Source: Rhodococcus koreensis
GTDB taxonomy: Bacteria; Actinomycetota; Actinomycetes; Mycobacteriales; Mycobacteriaceae
NCBI RefSeq assembly: GCF_900105905.1
Contig: NZ_FNSV01000005.1
Span: 2,294,001 to 2,358,000, forward strand
Direction: 5' to 3'
DNA length: 64,000 bases
Shown here: positions 16,758 through 24,383 of the stretch, in pieces
How the letters are laid out: every line of letters begins with the position of its first letter
How positions within the stretch are numbered: the first letter of the stretch is position 1
Translations under genes and position numbers: made by a program
The notes under the pieces: model-generated
Seen by the model: only the letters and a program-made list of their open reading frames with translations
Told to the model about the DNA's origin: nothing
The model's database searches: none

Positions 16758-16820
16758 CCGGTCAGCGAGACACCGCACGGCTCGGGCACGGTCCGGGCGG
16801 GGACTTCCACTGACCGAGAC
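16758..16820 (+). promoter_or_regulatory. Two candidate operator sites between hsaD and hsaB (sites B and C)
   Basis: CCGGTCAGCGAGAC at 16758-16771 and CCACTGACCGAGAC at 16807-16820 are two members of the CC-R-N-T-S-A-S-CGAGAC family. The second continues into a small inverted repeat, CGAGA-CGGCA-TCTCG (16815-16829). Both lie in the divergent promoter of the central catabolic operon, 47-150 bp from the two starts, where a regulator could control both directions. The IclR protein encoded just downstream of hsaB is the obvious candidate. Confidence 0.45.
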
Positions 16821-16908
16821 GGCATCTCGTGACGCTTCGGGGGCGTCTCTAGCCTCGGGGTCGATCGCCGAATCGGTCGGCGACGGAAGAGCAATCGGAG
16901 GCGGTCTG

Positions 16909-17445
16909 ATGGCAACCGAACCGGCCGGCAACAAGCCCGCGGCACACCCGGACGCACCGTCACCGGTCGAGATGCGCCGTGCCCTGGGGCAATTCGCGAG
17001 CGGTGTGACGGTGGTGACGGGGCTCGACGCGGAGGGCCCGGTCGGTTTCACGTGCCAGTCGTTCGCGTCGGTGTCGCTGGAGCCGCCACTGATCCTGTTC
17101 TGTGCCGATCACCGCGGCCGGGCATGGCCGCGCATCCGGCGGTCGGGGCGGTTCACGATCAACGTGCTGCGCGAAGATCAGACGGACCTCTGCGCGCGGT
17201 TCGGTTCGAGCCGGGGTGCCAAGTTCGACGGGCTCGTCTGGGAGCCGTCGGGGTGGTCGACGCCGTCGCTGCCGGGGGTCCTCTTGCGCGTGCATGCCGA
17301 CGTGCAGTCGGTGCACACCGCCGGCGACCACGACGTCGTGATCGGACGCGTCCGGGAACTCGAATCGGTCTGCGAGGAGCGTCCGATGGTGTTCTTCCGG
17401 GGCGGTTTCGGCCTCGACGCCGCCCCGCTGCCCGTGCGCGCGTAA
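16909..17445 (+). CDS. hsaB: Flavin reductase component of 3-HSA hydroxylase
   Basis: Supplies reduced flavin to HsaA. 178 residues of the flavin reductase-like (HpaC/HsaB) family: R-R-A-L-G-Q-F-A-S-G-V-T-V-V-T at 23-37, F-T-C-Q-S-F-A-S-V-S-L-E-P-P-L at 47-61, F-T-I-N-V-L near 84 and the terminal F-F-R-G-G-F-G. The start ATG at 16909 follows GGAGG (16897-16901). It is transcribed opposite to hsaA, on the other side of the shared promoter region. The stop codon is built into the terminator hairpin that follows. Confidence 0.92.
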   Translation: MATEPAGNKPAAHPDAPSPVEMRRALGQFASGVTVVTGLDAEGPVGFTCQSFASVSLEPPLILFCADHRGRAWPRIRRSGRFTINVLREDQTDLCARFGSSRGAKFDGLVWEPSGWSTPSLPGVLLRVHADVQSVHTAGDHDVVIGRVRELESVCEERPMVFFRGGFGLDAAPLPVRA

Positions 17446-17476
17446 CGAGTCCGGAGACTCGTCACGCGCGCACGGG
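17431..17476. terminator. Bidirectional terminator between hsaB and iclR
   Basis: Arms CCCGTGCGCGCG (17431-17442) and CGCGCGCACGGG (17465-17476) pair perfectly; inside, CGAGTC-CGGA-GACTCG forms a second stem. The hsaB stop TAA lies between the two stems and the iclR stop begins 2 bp beyond the hairpin, so it serves both convergent genes. No T-run, as usual in actinobacteria. Confidence 0.85.
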
Positions 17477-17478
17477 CG

Positions 17479-18372
17479 CTACAGCCATTGCCCCGACTGC
17501 ACCGCGAGGAGCTGGTCGAGGGTCTCGGTCGACCACGAGCTGTCCGGGATCTCCGGAGTCCGGCGGCCGCGGCGGGGCGTTCCCAGTTCGGGGTGCAGCG
17601 TCCGCGTGACTTCCCGGGCGGCGTCGACGACGAGCGGGGCGACGCGCTCGAGTTGGACGGTGCGCGCGTCTCCGCACAGCGAGATGCCGGCGACCGGTCC
17701 GTCGGCGCTGCGGACCGCGACACCGACGCACCCGATTCCGCGCACCGCCTCCCCGCGCTCGAAGGCGAGACCGCGACGTTGCCGGATCCGGTTGAGCTCC
17801 TGGTGCAGCGTGGACAGTTCGGTGATCGTGCGGTCCGTGCTGCGGCTGAGCCGCGGCCCGTACATGCCGTCCACCTGCTCCGGGTCGACCCACGCGAGCA
17901 TCGCCTTGCCGCCCGCCGTCGTGTAGGCGGGCACGCGCCCACCCACGCGGGACGGCAGGGTCGCGGCCATCCGACCGCCCACCTTGTCCAGGTACACGCT
18001 CTCCGCGCCGTCCAGCACGGCCAGGTGCACGACCATCCCGGTCTGCATGTGCAGTTCGTGCAGCAGCGGGGCCGCCGCGGCCCGGACCTGGCTGTGCCCG
18101 TTGTCGCCGCCGCCGAGTCCCATCGCCCGCCGCCCGAGGCAGTAGCCGAAGCTGGCGTGGTCGACCCAGTCGAGACGGACGAGCTGGTCGAGGATGCGGT
18201 GCACGGTGGACCGCGGCAGCCGGGTGCGGCACGCCACCTCTTCGAGCGTCAGGCGCGACGTCCGGCCGTCGAACGCGTCGAGGATGAGCGTCATCCGTTC
18301 CACCATCGACGGCGGCAGATCCTTCTTCGCAGCGGGTACCGACAGTGCATCATCCAAATCGACGACAGTCAT
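17479..18372 (-). CDS. IclR-family transcriptional regulator
   Basis: 297 residues. N-terminal winged helix at about 25-85 (S-M-V-E-R-M-T-L-I-L-D-A-F, then E-E-V-A-C-R-T-R-L-P-R-S-T-V-H-R-I-L-D-Q-L) and a C-terminal IclR effector domain with the A-Y-T-T-A-G-G-K-A-M-L-A segment and the A-F-E-R-G-E-A-V-R-G-I-G-C-V-G-V region. The ATG at 18372 is preferred over TTG at 18384 because GGAGG sits 5 bp before it. IclR proteins bind small aromatic or keto acid effectors and often control adjacent catabolic operons, so this is the likely controller of the hsa/kstD genes. Divergent from the LLM gene. Confidence 0.9.
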   Translation of the reverse strand: MTVVDLDDALSVPAAKKDLPPSMVERMTLILDAFDGRTSRLTLEEVACRTRLPRSTVHRILDQLVRLDWVDHASFGYCLGRRAMGLGGGDNGHSQVRAAAAPLLHELHMQTGMVVHLAVLDGAESVYLDKVGGRMAATLPSRVGGRVPAYTTAGGKAMLAWVDPEQVDGMYGPRLSRSTDRTITELSTLHQELNRIRQRRGLAFERGEAVRGIGCVGVAVRSADGPVAGISLCGDARTVQLERVAPLVVDAAREVTRTLHPELGTPRRGRRTPEIPDSSWSTETLDQLLAVQSGQWL

Positions 18373-18572
18373 CGACGCCTCCAAATATCCTGGTCACACG
18401 CATACGTCCGACAAAAACTGAAATGAATTCTTAAAATGTACCAGCCGCGCCCGCCCCGGGGAAGGAATCGGACAACCGCCGCGCCCGGTCACCGGGAATC
18501 TCCGCGCACCCCGCGGGGTACCTCCACTACAACGGTGACGACAGACGACCCCGAGAGCGGAGTTACGAACTG

Positions 18573-19469
18573 ATGCACATAGGAATCGCGCCGCCCATCG
18601 TCATCGCGCACCCCGCGGTCCGCGCGGACTGGGAACTCGGCGCCGGCATCGCGGAGCTCACCGCGATCGCCCGCACGGCCGACCGCCTCGGCTACCACCA
18701 CCTCACCTGCAGCGAGCATGTCGCCGTCCCCACCGACGTCGCAGTGGAACGCGGCGGCACCTACTGGGACCCGCTCGCGACCCTCGGGTTCCTCGCCGCA
18801 CAGACCACCGGCATCCGCCTGGCCACGCAGGTTCTGGTGCTCGGCTATCACCACCCCCTCGAGATTGCCAAGCGCTACGGCACGCTCGACGTCGTCAGCG
18901 GCGGCCGGCTCGTGCTCGGCCTGGGCGTGGGCAGCCTGCGCGAGGAATTCGACCTGCTCGGCGCCCACTTCGACGACCGCGGCGCCCGCGCCGACGACGC
19001 GCTCGCGGCGCTGCGCGCGTCCCTGTCGCAACCGAGGCCCGAGTACCACGGCCCGTTCTACGACTTCGACGGCGTCGTCGTCGAACCGCACGCCGTCCAG
19101 CCGCGAGTCCCGCTGTGGATCGGGGGACGCACACTGCGGTCCCTGCGCCGCGCGACGACGCTCGGCGACGGCTGGGTGCCGTTCGGTCTGTCACTCGACG
19201 AGTTGTGCGCGCTGCTCGCCCGGGTCGACCTTCCCGAGAAATTCGAGGTGGTCCTCAGCGCAGGCGCACCGCTCGATCCGATCGGCTCACGGGGCGCCGT
19301 GGCCCGCTCCCTCGAACGACGTCGCGAGGCCGGCACCACCGTCGTCAGCGCCACCCTCGCGTCCACGAGCGCAGCCCACTACTGCGAGCAACTGGAGGCC
19401 CTCCGGCAGCTGGGCGACACCCTCGGCCTCTCCTTCCGCACCACGACCGAAGACAGGATCCGCCCATGA
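18573..19469 (+). CDS. LLM-class (probably F420-dependent) oxidoreductase
   Basis: 298 residues with the luciferase-like TIM-barrel pattern: MHIGIAPP start, 'ARTADRLGYHHLTCSEH', T-G-I-R-L-A-T-Q-V-L-V-L-G-Y-H-H-P, K-R-Y-G-T-L-D-V-V-S-G-G-R-L-V-L-G-L-G-V-G and W-I-G-G-R-T near residue 190. These are typical of actinobacterial F420-dependent LLM enzymes. ATG 18573; the stop overlaps the next gene (ATGA). Such enzymes act as reductases, dehydrogenases or monooxygenases on steroids and other lipids. Cofactor choice between F420 and FMN is inferred from family habit. Confidence 0.85.
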   Translation: MHIGIAPPIVIAHPAVRADWELGAGIAELTAIARTADRLGYHHLTCSEHVAVPTDVAVERGGTYWDPLATLGFLAAQTTGIRLATQVLVLGYHHPLEIAKRYGTLDVVSGGRLVLGLGVGSLREEFDLLGAHFDDRGARADDALAALRASLSQPRPEYHGPFYDFDGVVVEPHAVQPRVPLWIGGRTLRSLRRATTLGDGWVPFGLSLDELCALLARVDLPEKFEVVLSAGAPLDPIGSRGAVARSLERRREAGTTVVSATLASTSAAHYCEQLEALRQLGDTLGLSFRTTTEDRIRP

Positions 19470-19948
19470 CCGGCACCGAAGAACTCGTCCGCACACTCGC
19501 CGAACGCGTCACCGCCCTCGAGGACAAGCTCGCCATCCTCGAGCTGATGACCGCCTACGGCCCCGCCATCGACAGCGGCTCGGCCGACGCCGTCGCGCGT
19601 CTGTGGACCGAGGACGGCGTGTACGACGTCGACACCGGGGTGATGCGCGGGCATGCGGCCATCACGGCGATGGTGCAGTCGCAGGCACATCAGGGCTGGA
19701 TCGGCGGCGGCTGCGCGCACATGCTCGAGCCCGGGCACGTGCGCGTCGACGGCGATACCGCGGTGGCCACATGCAAGTCGCAGTTGATCATTCACGACGA
19801 CGCCGGGTTCCGGGTCCACCGGATCACCGCAAACCGGTGGGAGCTCGCCAAGATCGACGGCGAGTGGAAGGTGACCCGCCGCGTCAATCGGCTTCTCGAC
19901 GGTCGCGAGGAGGCCCGCACCCTGCTGGCCGCGGGGGTGCGCGACTGA
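19466..19948 (+). CDS. SnoaL/NTF2-like protein
   Basis: 160 residues, start ATG 19466 overlapping the LLM stop. The pattern L-E-D-K-L-A-I-L-E-L-M-T-A-Y-G-x-A-I-D-S-G, R-L-W-T-E-D-G-V-Y-D and the terminal 'NRWELAKIDGEWKVTRRVNRLLDG' is the SnoaL-like cone fold used by ketosteroid isomerases, hydratases and dehydratases. D-S at 36-37 and His/Arg positions could form an active site. Translational coupling to the LLM gene suggests consecutive steps or one complex. Catalytic activity cannot be claimed from sequence alone. Confidence 0.8.
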   Translation: MTGTEELVRTLAERVTALEDKLAILELMTAYGPAIDSGSADAVARLWTEDGVYDVDTGVMRGHAAITAMVQSQAHQGWIGGGCAHMLEPGHVRVDGDTAVATCKSQLIIHDDAGFRVHRITANRWELAKIDGEWKVTRRVNRLLDGREEARTLLAAGVRD

Positions 19949-19970
19949 GCACGGCTTCGGCTGCACCGAA

Positions 19971-19999
19971 ACGAGGCCCGCAGGTGCTGCGGGCCTCGT
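19971..19999. terminator. Bidirectional hairpin terminator
   Basis: ACGAGGCCCGCAG (19971-19983), GTG loop, CTGCGGGCCTCGT (19987-19999): 13 perfect pairs between the converging SnoaL-like and MFS genes. Very stable, no T-run. Confidence 0.88.
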
Positions 20000-20019
20000 C
20001 CTGGTGCGGCGGGCGACGG

Positions 20020-21492
20020 TCAGGCGACCAACTCCGACGTGGGTGCGGCCGCGTCGGCCGGGCGCTCGATCTTGTTGCGGGTGAGGAGAAGTCCCATCAC
20101 CGCGGCCAGCAGTCCGGCGACCGCCAGCGTGAAGAAGGCGTAGACGAATCCCTTCTCCGAGTACTGGGCGGCGCGGCCCACCAGCACGACGCCGGGGATC
20201 GCGACGATGGCGATCATCATCTGGCTGCCGATCGCACTGCCCAGCGAGCCCGACAGGTTCAGCATCCCACCGGCGATCCCCTGCGTCTGCGCGGGCACGG
20301 TGCGCATGATGAGATTCGGCAACGTCGCCGACGCGGAACCGAGCCCGAGGCCGATCACCAACTGCCCGAACATCATCTGGACGGTCGAGTCGTGCAGGGT
20401 GGCGAGCAGGACCGACCCGAGCGACAGGGAAGCGCCGCCGAACACCAGAACCGGCGCGGGGCCGATGCGCCGGGTGAAGTAGCCGCCCACCGGGCCCGCG
20501 ATCATCGACACGACACCCGTCGGAACGGTGTAGATTGCGACGGCGAGGGCGGTGACGCCGAATCCGTAGCCGAGACCGAGGTCGGGGTCGGTCATCACGA
20601 ACATCGGGATGAGCATCGAATGGCTGACCAGGACGAACTGCACGAAACCGCTGGCGGCCAGCGTCTTCGCGACGGGTCCGTGCCTGAGCATCTGCAGGTC
20701 GACGAGCGGCTCCTTCGGCGTGCGTTCGTAGACCAGCCAACCGGCGAGAACGGCGAGACCGCCACCCACGCAGAGAAGCGTCTGAGGCGCCGTGTACCCC
20801 CACGTGGCGGCCTTGCCGATGCCGAACAGCAGCACGAAGGCGCCGAGACCGAGAATCACCGCACCGAGCACATCGAGTTTCGACCGGGTGCGCAGGGTGG
20901 TCTCGGGCACGAAGATCGCGACCGCGATGCCGACGACCACCACGTGGGCAAGTTGCGCCCAGAACACGCCGGTGTAGCCGAAGTGGTCGATGAGATAGCC
21001 GCCGATGATCGGGCCGAGGATGGTGCTGGCGCCCATGCCCGTGGCGACAAATCCCACCGCCACGGGAATGATCGACGGCGGCAGGATGTCGCGGATCAGC
21101 CCGTAGGCGAGCACGAGGATCGCCATGCCCGCGCCCTGGAGGCCGCGGCCCACGAGGAACAGTTCGAAGGTGGGGGCCAGCGCTCCGAGGAGTGATCCGG
21201 CGCCGAATACCGCGGCCGACACGAGCATCATCCGCTTCTTGCCGTAGATGTCGCCGAGTTTGCCGACGAGCGGAGTCGAGGCGGCGAGCACGAGCGTGAC
21301 GATCGTGATCACCCAGCCGACGTTCGCGGTGCCGAAGTGTTTCGCGATCTCCGGCAGCGCCGGGGTGACGAAGTTGTAGGCGAGCGGGATGACCTCGACC
21401 AGAAGGATGATCAGGGCCAGGAGGGCGAACGACTTCCCGCGTGAGAGCGGTGCGCGCTCCGCCTCACCTGGGGACAGGGGCATGTTATGCAT
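20020..21492 (-). CDS. MFS transporter, DHA2-like (14 helices)
   Basis: 490 residues from the ATG at 21492 (preceded by CGGAG); an upstream frame to 21570 lacks a ribosome-binding site. About 14 hydrophobic helices; the MFS loop motif G-K-L-G-D-I-Y-G-K-K-R near residue 80 and the antiporter-like 'GLQGAGMAILVLAYGLIRD' and 'GPIIGGYLI' segments point to the drug:H+ antiporter-2 family. In this neighbourhood it could import a steroid acid or export an intermediate. Divergent from an SDR operon; the gap contains site D of the CGAGAC family. Confidence 0.88.
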   Translation of the reverse strand: MHNMPLSPGEAERAPLSRGKSFALLALIILLVEVIPLAYNFVTPALPEIAKHFGTANVGWVITIVTLVLAASTPLVGKLGDIYGKKRMMLVSAAVFGAGSLLGALAPTFELFLVGRGLQGAGMAILVLAYGLIRDILPPSIIPVAVGFVATGMGASTILGPIIGGYLIDHFGYTGVFWAQLAHVVVVGIAVAIFVPETTLRTRSKLDVLGAVILGLGAFVLLFGIGKAATWGYTAPQTLLCVGGGLAVLAGWLVYERTPKEPLVDLQMLRHGPVAKTLAASGFVQFVLVSHSMLIPMFVMTDPDLGLGYGFGVTALAVAIYTVPTGVVSMIAGPVGGYFTRRIGPAPVLVFGGASLSLGSVLLATLHDSTVQMMFGQLVIGLGLGSASATLPNLIMRTVPAQTQGIAGGMLNLSGSLGSAIGSQMMIAIVAIPGVVLVGRAAQYSEKGFVYAFFTLAVAGLLAAVMGLLLTRNKIERPADAAAPTSELVA

Positions 21493-21566
21493 ATGTGGCT
21501 CCGGGGGATTCGAGTGGATCAGCACGCCCAACCTGGCATGACGCACAGTGACGCCGACCACAGTTC

Positions 21567-21580
21567 CCACTCACCGAGAC
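21567..21580 (+). promoter_or_regulatory. Candidate shared operator CCACTCACCGAGAC (site D)
   Basis: One base from the hsaB-side copy at 16807-16820 over 14 positions. It lies 75 bp upstream of the MFS start and 151 bp upstream of the divergent SDR. Supports including the transporter and SDR genes in the same regulon as hsa/kstD. Confidence 0.45.
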
Positions 21581-21661
21581 CTACCCGCGGCCGGTGCCCG
21601 GTGACGCGAAACGACACGAATAGTAGAAAACATTCCTGCACGATATTGCGACCATCTAGTG

Positions 21662-21671
21662 ACTGATCAGT
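21662..21671. promoter_or_regulatory. Palindrome ACTGATCAGT in AT-rich promoter region
   Basis: A perfect 10-bp palindrome within the AT-rich stretch 21611-21715 that precedes the SDR at 21731. It may be an operator, but a 10-bp palindrome alone is weak evidence. Confidence 0.3.
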
Positions 21672-21730
21672 AGTTCATGCGATACAACTAGAATGAAATC
21701 TAATTTTCTCTTCGCGGATCAGGAGTTCCC

Positions 21731-22666
21731 ATGACGGAATCACTCAGCCTTACCGGACGCACCGCCGTCGTCACCGGCGCCGGCGCAGGCCTCGGCCGGG
21801 CCGAAGCCCTCGCACTCGCGGCCGCCGGAGCCGCGGTCGTCGTCAACGACATGGGCGACGGCGCACACGAGGTCGCCTCGCAGATCACCGCGGCCGGCGG
21901 CCGGGCCGTCGCCGTCACCGGCGACGTCTCCGACTGGGCGCTCGGCGCGCGCCTCGTCGACGAGGCCGTCAGCGCGTTCGGATCGATGGACATCCTCGTC
22001 AACAACGCCGGAATCCTGCGCGACAAGATGATTTTCAACCTCTCCGAATCCGACTGGGACGACGTCATCCGCGTCCACCTGAAGGGGCACGCCGCCACGT
22101 CGCGCGCCGCGGCCGTGCACTGGCGCGAGGCGAGCAAGGCCGCCGGCGGCCCGGTGTACGGGCGGGTCGTCAACACGTCGTCGGAGGCGTTCCTGTTCGG
22201 GTCCGCGGGACAGCCCAACTACTCGGCCGCGAAGGCCGGGATCACCGCGCTCACCCTGTCGACGGCGCAGGGCCTGTCCCGCTACGGGGTTCGGGCCAAC
22301 GCGATCTGCCCGCGCGCCAGGACGGCCATGACCGCCGACGCGTTCGGCGAGAACCCGGGCGACACGGGCCTCGACCCCCTGTCCCCCGAACGTGTCGCCA
22401 CCCTCGTCCACTACCTGGCCTCCCCCGCCGCCGACGCGATCACCGGGCAGGTGTTCGTCGTCTACGGCAAGATGGTCGCGCTCATGGAGGCACCGAAGGT
22501 CGAGAACCGCTTCGACGCAGCGGGTTCCGCGTTCTCACCCGAGGAGCTCGACGGCCTCCTCACACCGTATTTCGCCGGTCGCGGACCGTACGAGAACTAC
22601 GCGGCGTTCAGCGTCGCCGAACTGGAGAAGGTTGCGCTGGCGACCGGCGTCCTCGCCGGTGCCTGA
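21731..22666 (+). CDS. SDR oxidoreductase, MFE-2-like hydroxyacyl-CoA dehydrogenase type
   Basis: 311 residues, longer than a simple SDR because of a C-terminal extension from about residue 250. TGAGAGLGRAEAL at 15-27, N-D-M-G-D-G, N-N-A-G-I-L-R-D-K-M near 91-100 and Y-x3-K in PNYSAAKAG. The 'NNAGILRDKM' form is characteristic of the (3R)-hydroxyacyl-CoA dehydrogenase half of multifunctional enzyme 2 and its actinobacterial relatives that act on steroid side-chain CoA esters. First of three consecutive SDR genes. Shine-Dalgarno AGGAG at 21720-21724. Confidence 0.85.
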   Translation: MTESLSLTGRTAVVTGAGAGLGRAEALALAAAGAAVVVNDMGDGAHEVASQITAAGGRAVAVTGDVSDWALGARLVDEAVSAFGSMDILVNNAGILRDKMIFNLSESDWDDVIRVHLKGHAATSRAAAVHWREASKAAGGPVYGRVVNTSSEAFLFGSAGQPNYSAAKAGITALTLSTAQGLSRYGVRANAICPRARTAMTADAFGENPGDTGLDPLSPERVATLVHYLASPAADAITGQVFVVYGKMVALMEAPKVENRFDAAGSAFSPEELDGLLTPYFAGRGPYENYAAFSVAELEKVALATGVLAGA

Positions 22667-22691
22667 GCCGCGATCGCAGAAGGAGCACACG

Positions 22692-23435
22692 TTGAGGCTG
22701 CACGGAAAGACAGCGATCGTGACCGGCGGCGCCGGCGGCATCGGACGGGCCGTCACGACGGTGTTCGTCCGCGAGGGCGCCAACGTCCTGTTCGTCGACA
22801 TCGACGAAAAACGCGGTCGGGAACTCGAGCAGAAACTCGGAGCGGCCGCCCGTTTCCTGAACGCCGACATCTCCCGGCGCGAGTCCGCCGAGCAGATCCG
22901 CGACGCCGCGGTCGCAGCGTTCGGATCGGTGGACGTGCTGGTCAACAACGCCCACGCCTCGCGTCAGGCGTTGCTGATCGACCACACCCAGGAGATGTTC
23001 GACCTCTCGTTCCGCACCGGGTTCTATCCGGTGGTGCACCTGATGCAGGCCTGCTACGAGCAGTTGAAGGCGGCGAACGGTTCGGTGATCAACTTCGCGT
23101 CCGGGTCCGGACTCGACGGGATGCCCACCCAGACGTCGTACGCCGCCGCGAAGGAAGCGATTCGCGGGGTGAGCCGGGTGGCGGCCAACGAATGGGCGGC
23201 CGATCAGATCCGGGTCAACGTGATCTGCCCGTTCGCCGCGACCGAGGGCGTCCTCGCCTGGCAGGAACAATTCCCCGACCGCGCCGCCGCGTCCGTCGCG
23301 AAGGTTCCGCTGCAGCGCATCGGCGACCCCGAGACCGACATCGCACCCGTGGCGGTGTTCCTCGCGTCCGACGATTCCCGATACATGACCGGCCAGACAC
23401 TGATGGCGGACGGCGGCAGCATCAAGCTGCGCTGA
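22692..23435 (+). CDS. Short-chain dehydrogenase/reductase
   Basis: 247 residues. Start is TTG at 22692, chosen because AGGAG (22681-22685) precedes it and it starts exactly at the SDR N-terminus (L-H-G-K-T-A-I-V-T-G-G-A-G-G-I-G). NN-A-H replaces the more usual NNAG; the catalytic Y-x3-K is in TSYAAAKEA; C-terminus G-Q-T-L-M-A-D-G-G-S. Follows the preceding SDR by 25 bp and precedes the next by 23 bp, so the three form one operon. Likely acts on a hydroxyl of a steroid or its CoA ester. Confidence 0.85.
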   Translation: MRLHGKTAIVTGGAGGIGRAVTTVFVREGANVLFVDIDEKRGRELEQKLGAAARFLNADISRRESAEQIRDAAVAAFGSVDVLVNNAHASRQALLIDHTQEMFDLSFRTGFYPVVHLMQACYEQLKAANGSVINFASGSGLDGMPTQTSYAAAKEAIRGVSRVAANEWAADQIRVNVICPFAATEGVLAWQEQFPDRAAASVAKVPLQRIGDPETDIAPVAVFLASDDSRYMTGQTLMADGGSIKLR

Positions 23436-23458
23436 TCCGCCCGGACAGGAGAACGACG

Positions 23459-24292
23459 ATGAACGACTTCCAGGGCCGAGTCGCCCTGATCACCGGCGGC
23501 GCGCGCGGCCAGGGACGCAGCCACGCGGTGGCACTGGCGGAACGCGGGGCAGACATCGTGCTGTGCGACCGCTGCGAGGACAGCCCGGCGGTGAACTACC
23601 CCCTGGCCACCGCCGCCGACCTCGACGAGACCGCCGAACTGGTGCGCGCCACCGGCCGCCGGTGCCTCACCGCCAAGGCGGACACCGCCGACCGGGCCGC
23701 GATGGACGCACTCGTCGCGGAGGCGGAGTCCGAGTTCGGGCGGATCGATATCGCGGTCGCGAATGCCGGCGTCTCCGTGGCCGCCCCCGTGCAGTCGCTC
23801 ACGCAGGAACAGTGGTCGGAGGCGATCGGTTCCAACCTCACCGGCGTCTTCAACACGGTGGGGGCGGTGGCACCCGGCATGATCCGGCGGGGATACGGCC
23901 GGATCGTCACCATCTCGTCGATGCTGGGCCGCGCAGGCAGCACCAACATGGCGGCGTACGCGGCGTCGAAGTGGGGCGTCATCGGGCTCACCAAGAGCGC
24001 TGCGCTCGATCTCGCCCCGCACGGCATCACCGTGAATGCGATTGCACCGGGCAATATCTCGACACCGATGATCCACAACGACGCCCTCTACCGGATGATG
24101 CGTCCCGACCTGGAGGCACCCGCCGCCGAGGATGTGGAACCGGTGTTCCGCAGCCTGCACGCCCAGCCCGTGGCGTGGCTGGACGCCGCCGAGATCACCC
24201 GCGTCGTGCTGTTCCTCGGCGCCGAGGGCAGCGCGCACATCAGCGGCATCGTCCTGCCCGTCGACGCGGGTACTGCCGCCCGCGGCCTGTGA
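23459..24292 (+). CDS. Mycofactocin-coupled SDR
   Basis: 277 residues. The nucleotide-binding segment reads I-T-G-G-A-R-G-Q-G-R-S-H-A-V-A-L-A-E-R-G-A-D-I, the hallmark GQGRSHA of SDRs whose tightly held NAD is recycled by the redox peptide mycofactocin. An insertion after the second strand (residues 35-55, including the variable 'YPLATAADLDETAELV' stretch) is also typical. Catalytic Y-x3-K in AAYAASKWG. Start ATG 23459 after CAGGAG. The mft genes are not in this window. Substrate alcohol unknown, probably the pathway's own hydroxysteroid or side-chain alcohol. Confidence 0.88.
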   Translation: MNDFQGRVALITGGARGQGRSHAVALAERGADIVLCDRCEDSPAVNYPLATAADLDETAELVRATGRRCLTAKADTADRAAMDALVAEAESEFGRIDIAVANAGVSVAAPVQSLTQEQWSEAIGSNLTGVFNTVGAVAPGMIRRGYGRIVTISSMLGRAGSTNMAAYAASKWGVIGLTKSAALDLAPHGITVNAIAPGNISTPMIHNDALYRMMRPDLEAPAAEDVEPVFRSLHAQPVAWLDAAEITRVVLFLGAEGSAHISGIVLPVDAGTAARGL

Positions 24293-24328
24293 GTACTTAT
24301 CAACCGCCGGACGTTGATAAGTACTCAC
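24289..24328. terminator. Perfect 16-bp stem terminator using the stop codon
   Basis: GTGAGTACTTATCAAC (24289-24304) pairs with GTTGATAAGTACTCAC (24313-24328) over an 8-nt loop. The TGA stop of the mycofactocin SDR is inside the first arm (24290-24292). It shares the GTGAGT...ACTCAC ends with the elements at 14144 and 27559. Confidence 0.85.
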
Positions 24329-24340
24329 GGGACGCCTTTG

Positions 24341-24354
24341 GTCAAGGCTTTGAT
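24341..24354. promoter_or_regulatory. Inverted repeat upstream of marR
   Basis: GTCAAGGCTTTGAT holds TCAA/TTGA arms 30 bp before the MarR start, a reasonable position for an autoregulatory operator. It also resembles the KstR2 consensus (AnCAAGnnCTTGnT) with two mismatches, so a KstR2-like site is an alternative. Confidence 0.35.
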
Positions 24355-24383
24355 TAAGCAGTACAGGCCGCTAACCTGGGTTC

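Noticed and set aside
16712..16908. KstR operator (TAGAACGTGTTCTA type) between hsaD and hsaB
   Set aside because: No AAC-N2-GTT-centred palindrome is present. The repeated CGAGAC motif is the only shared signal.
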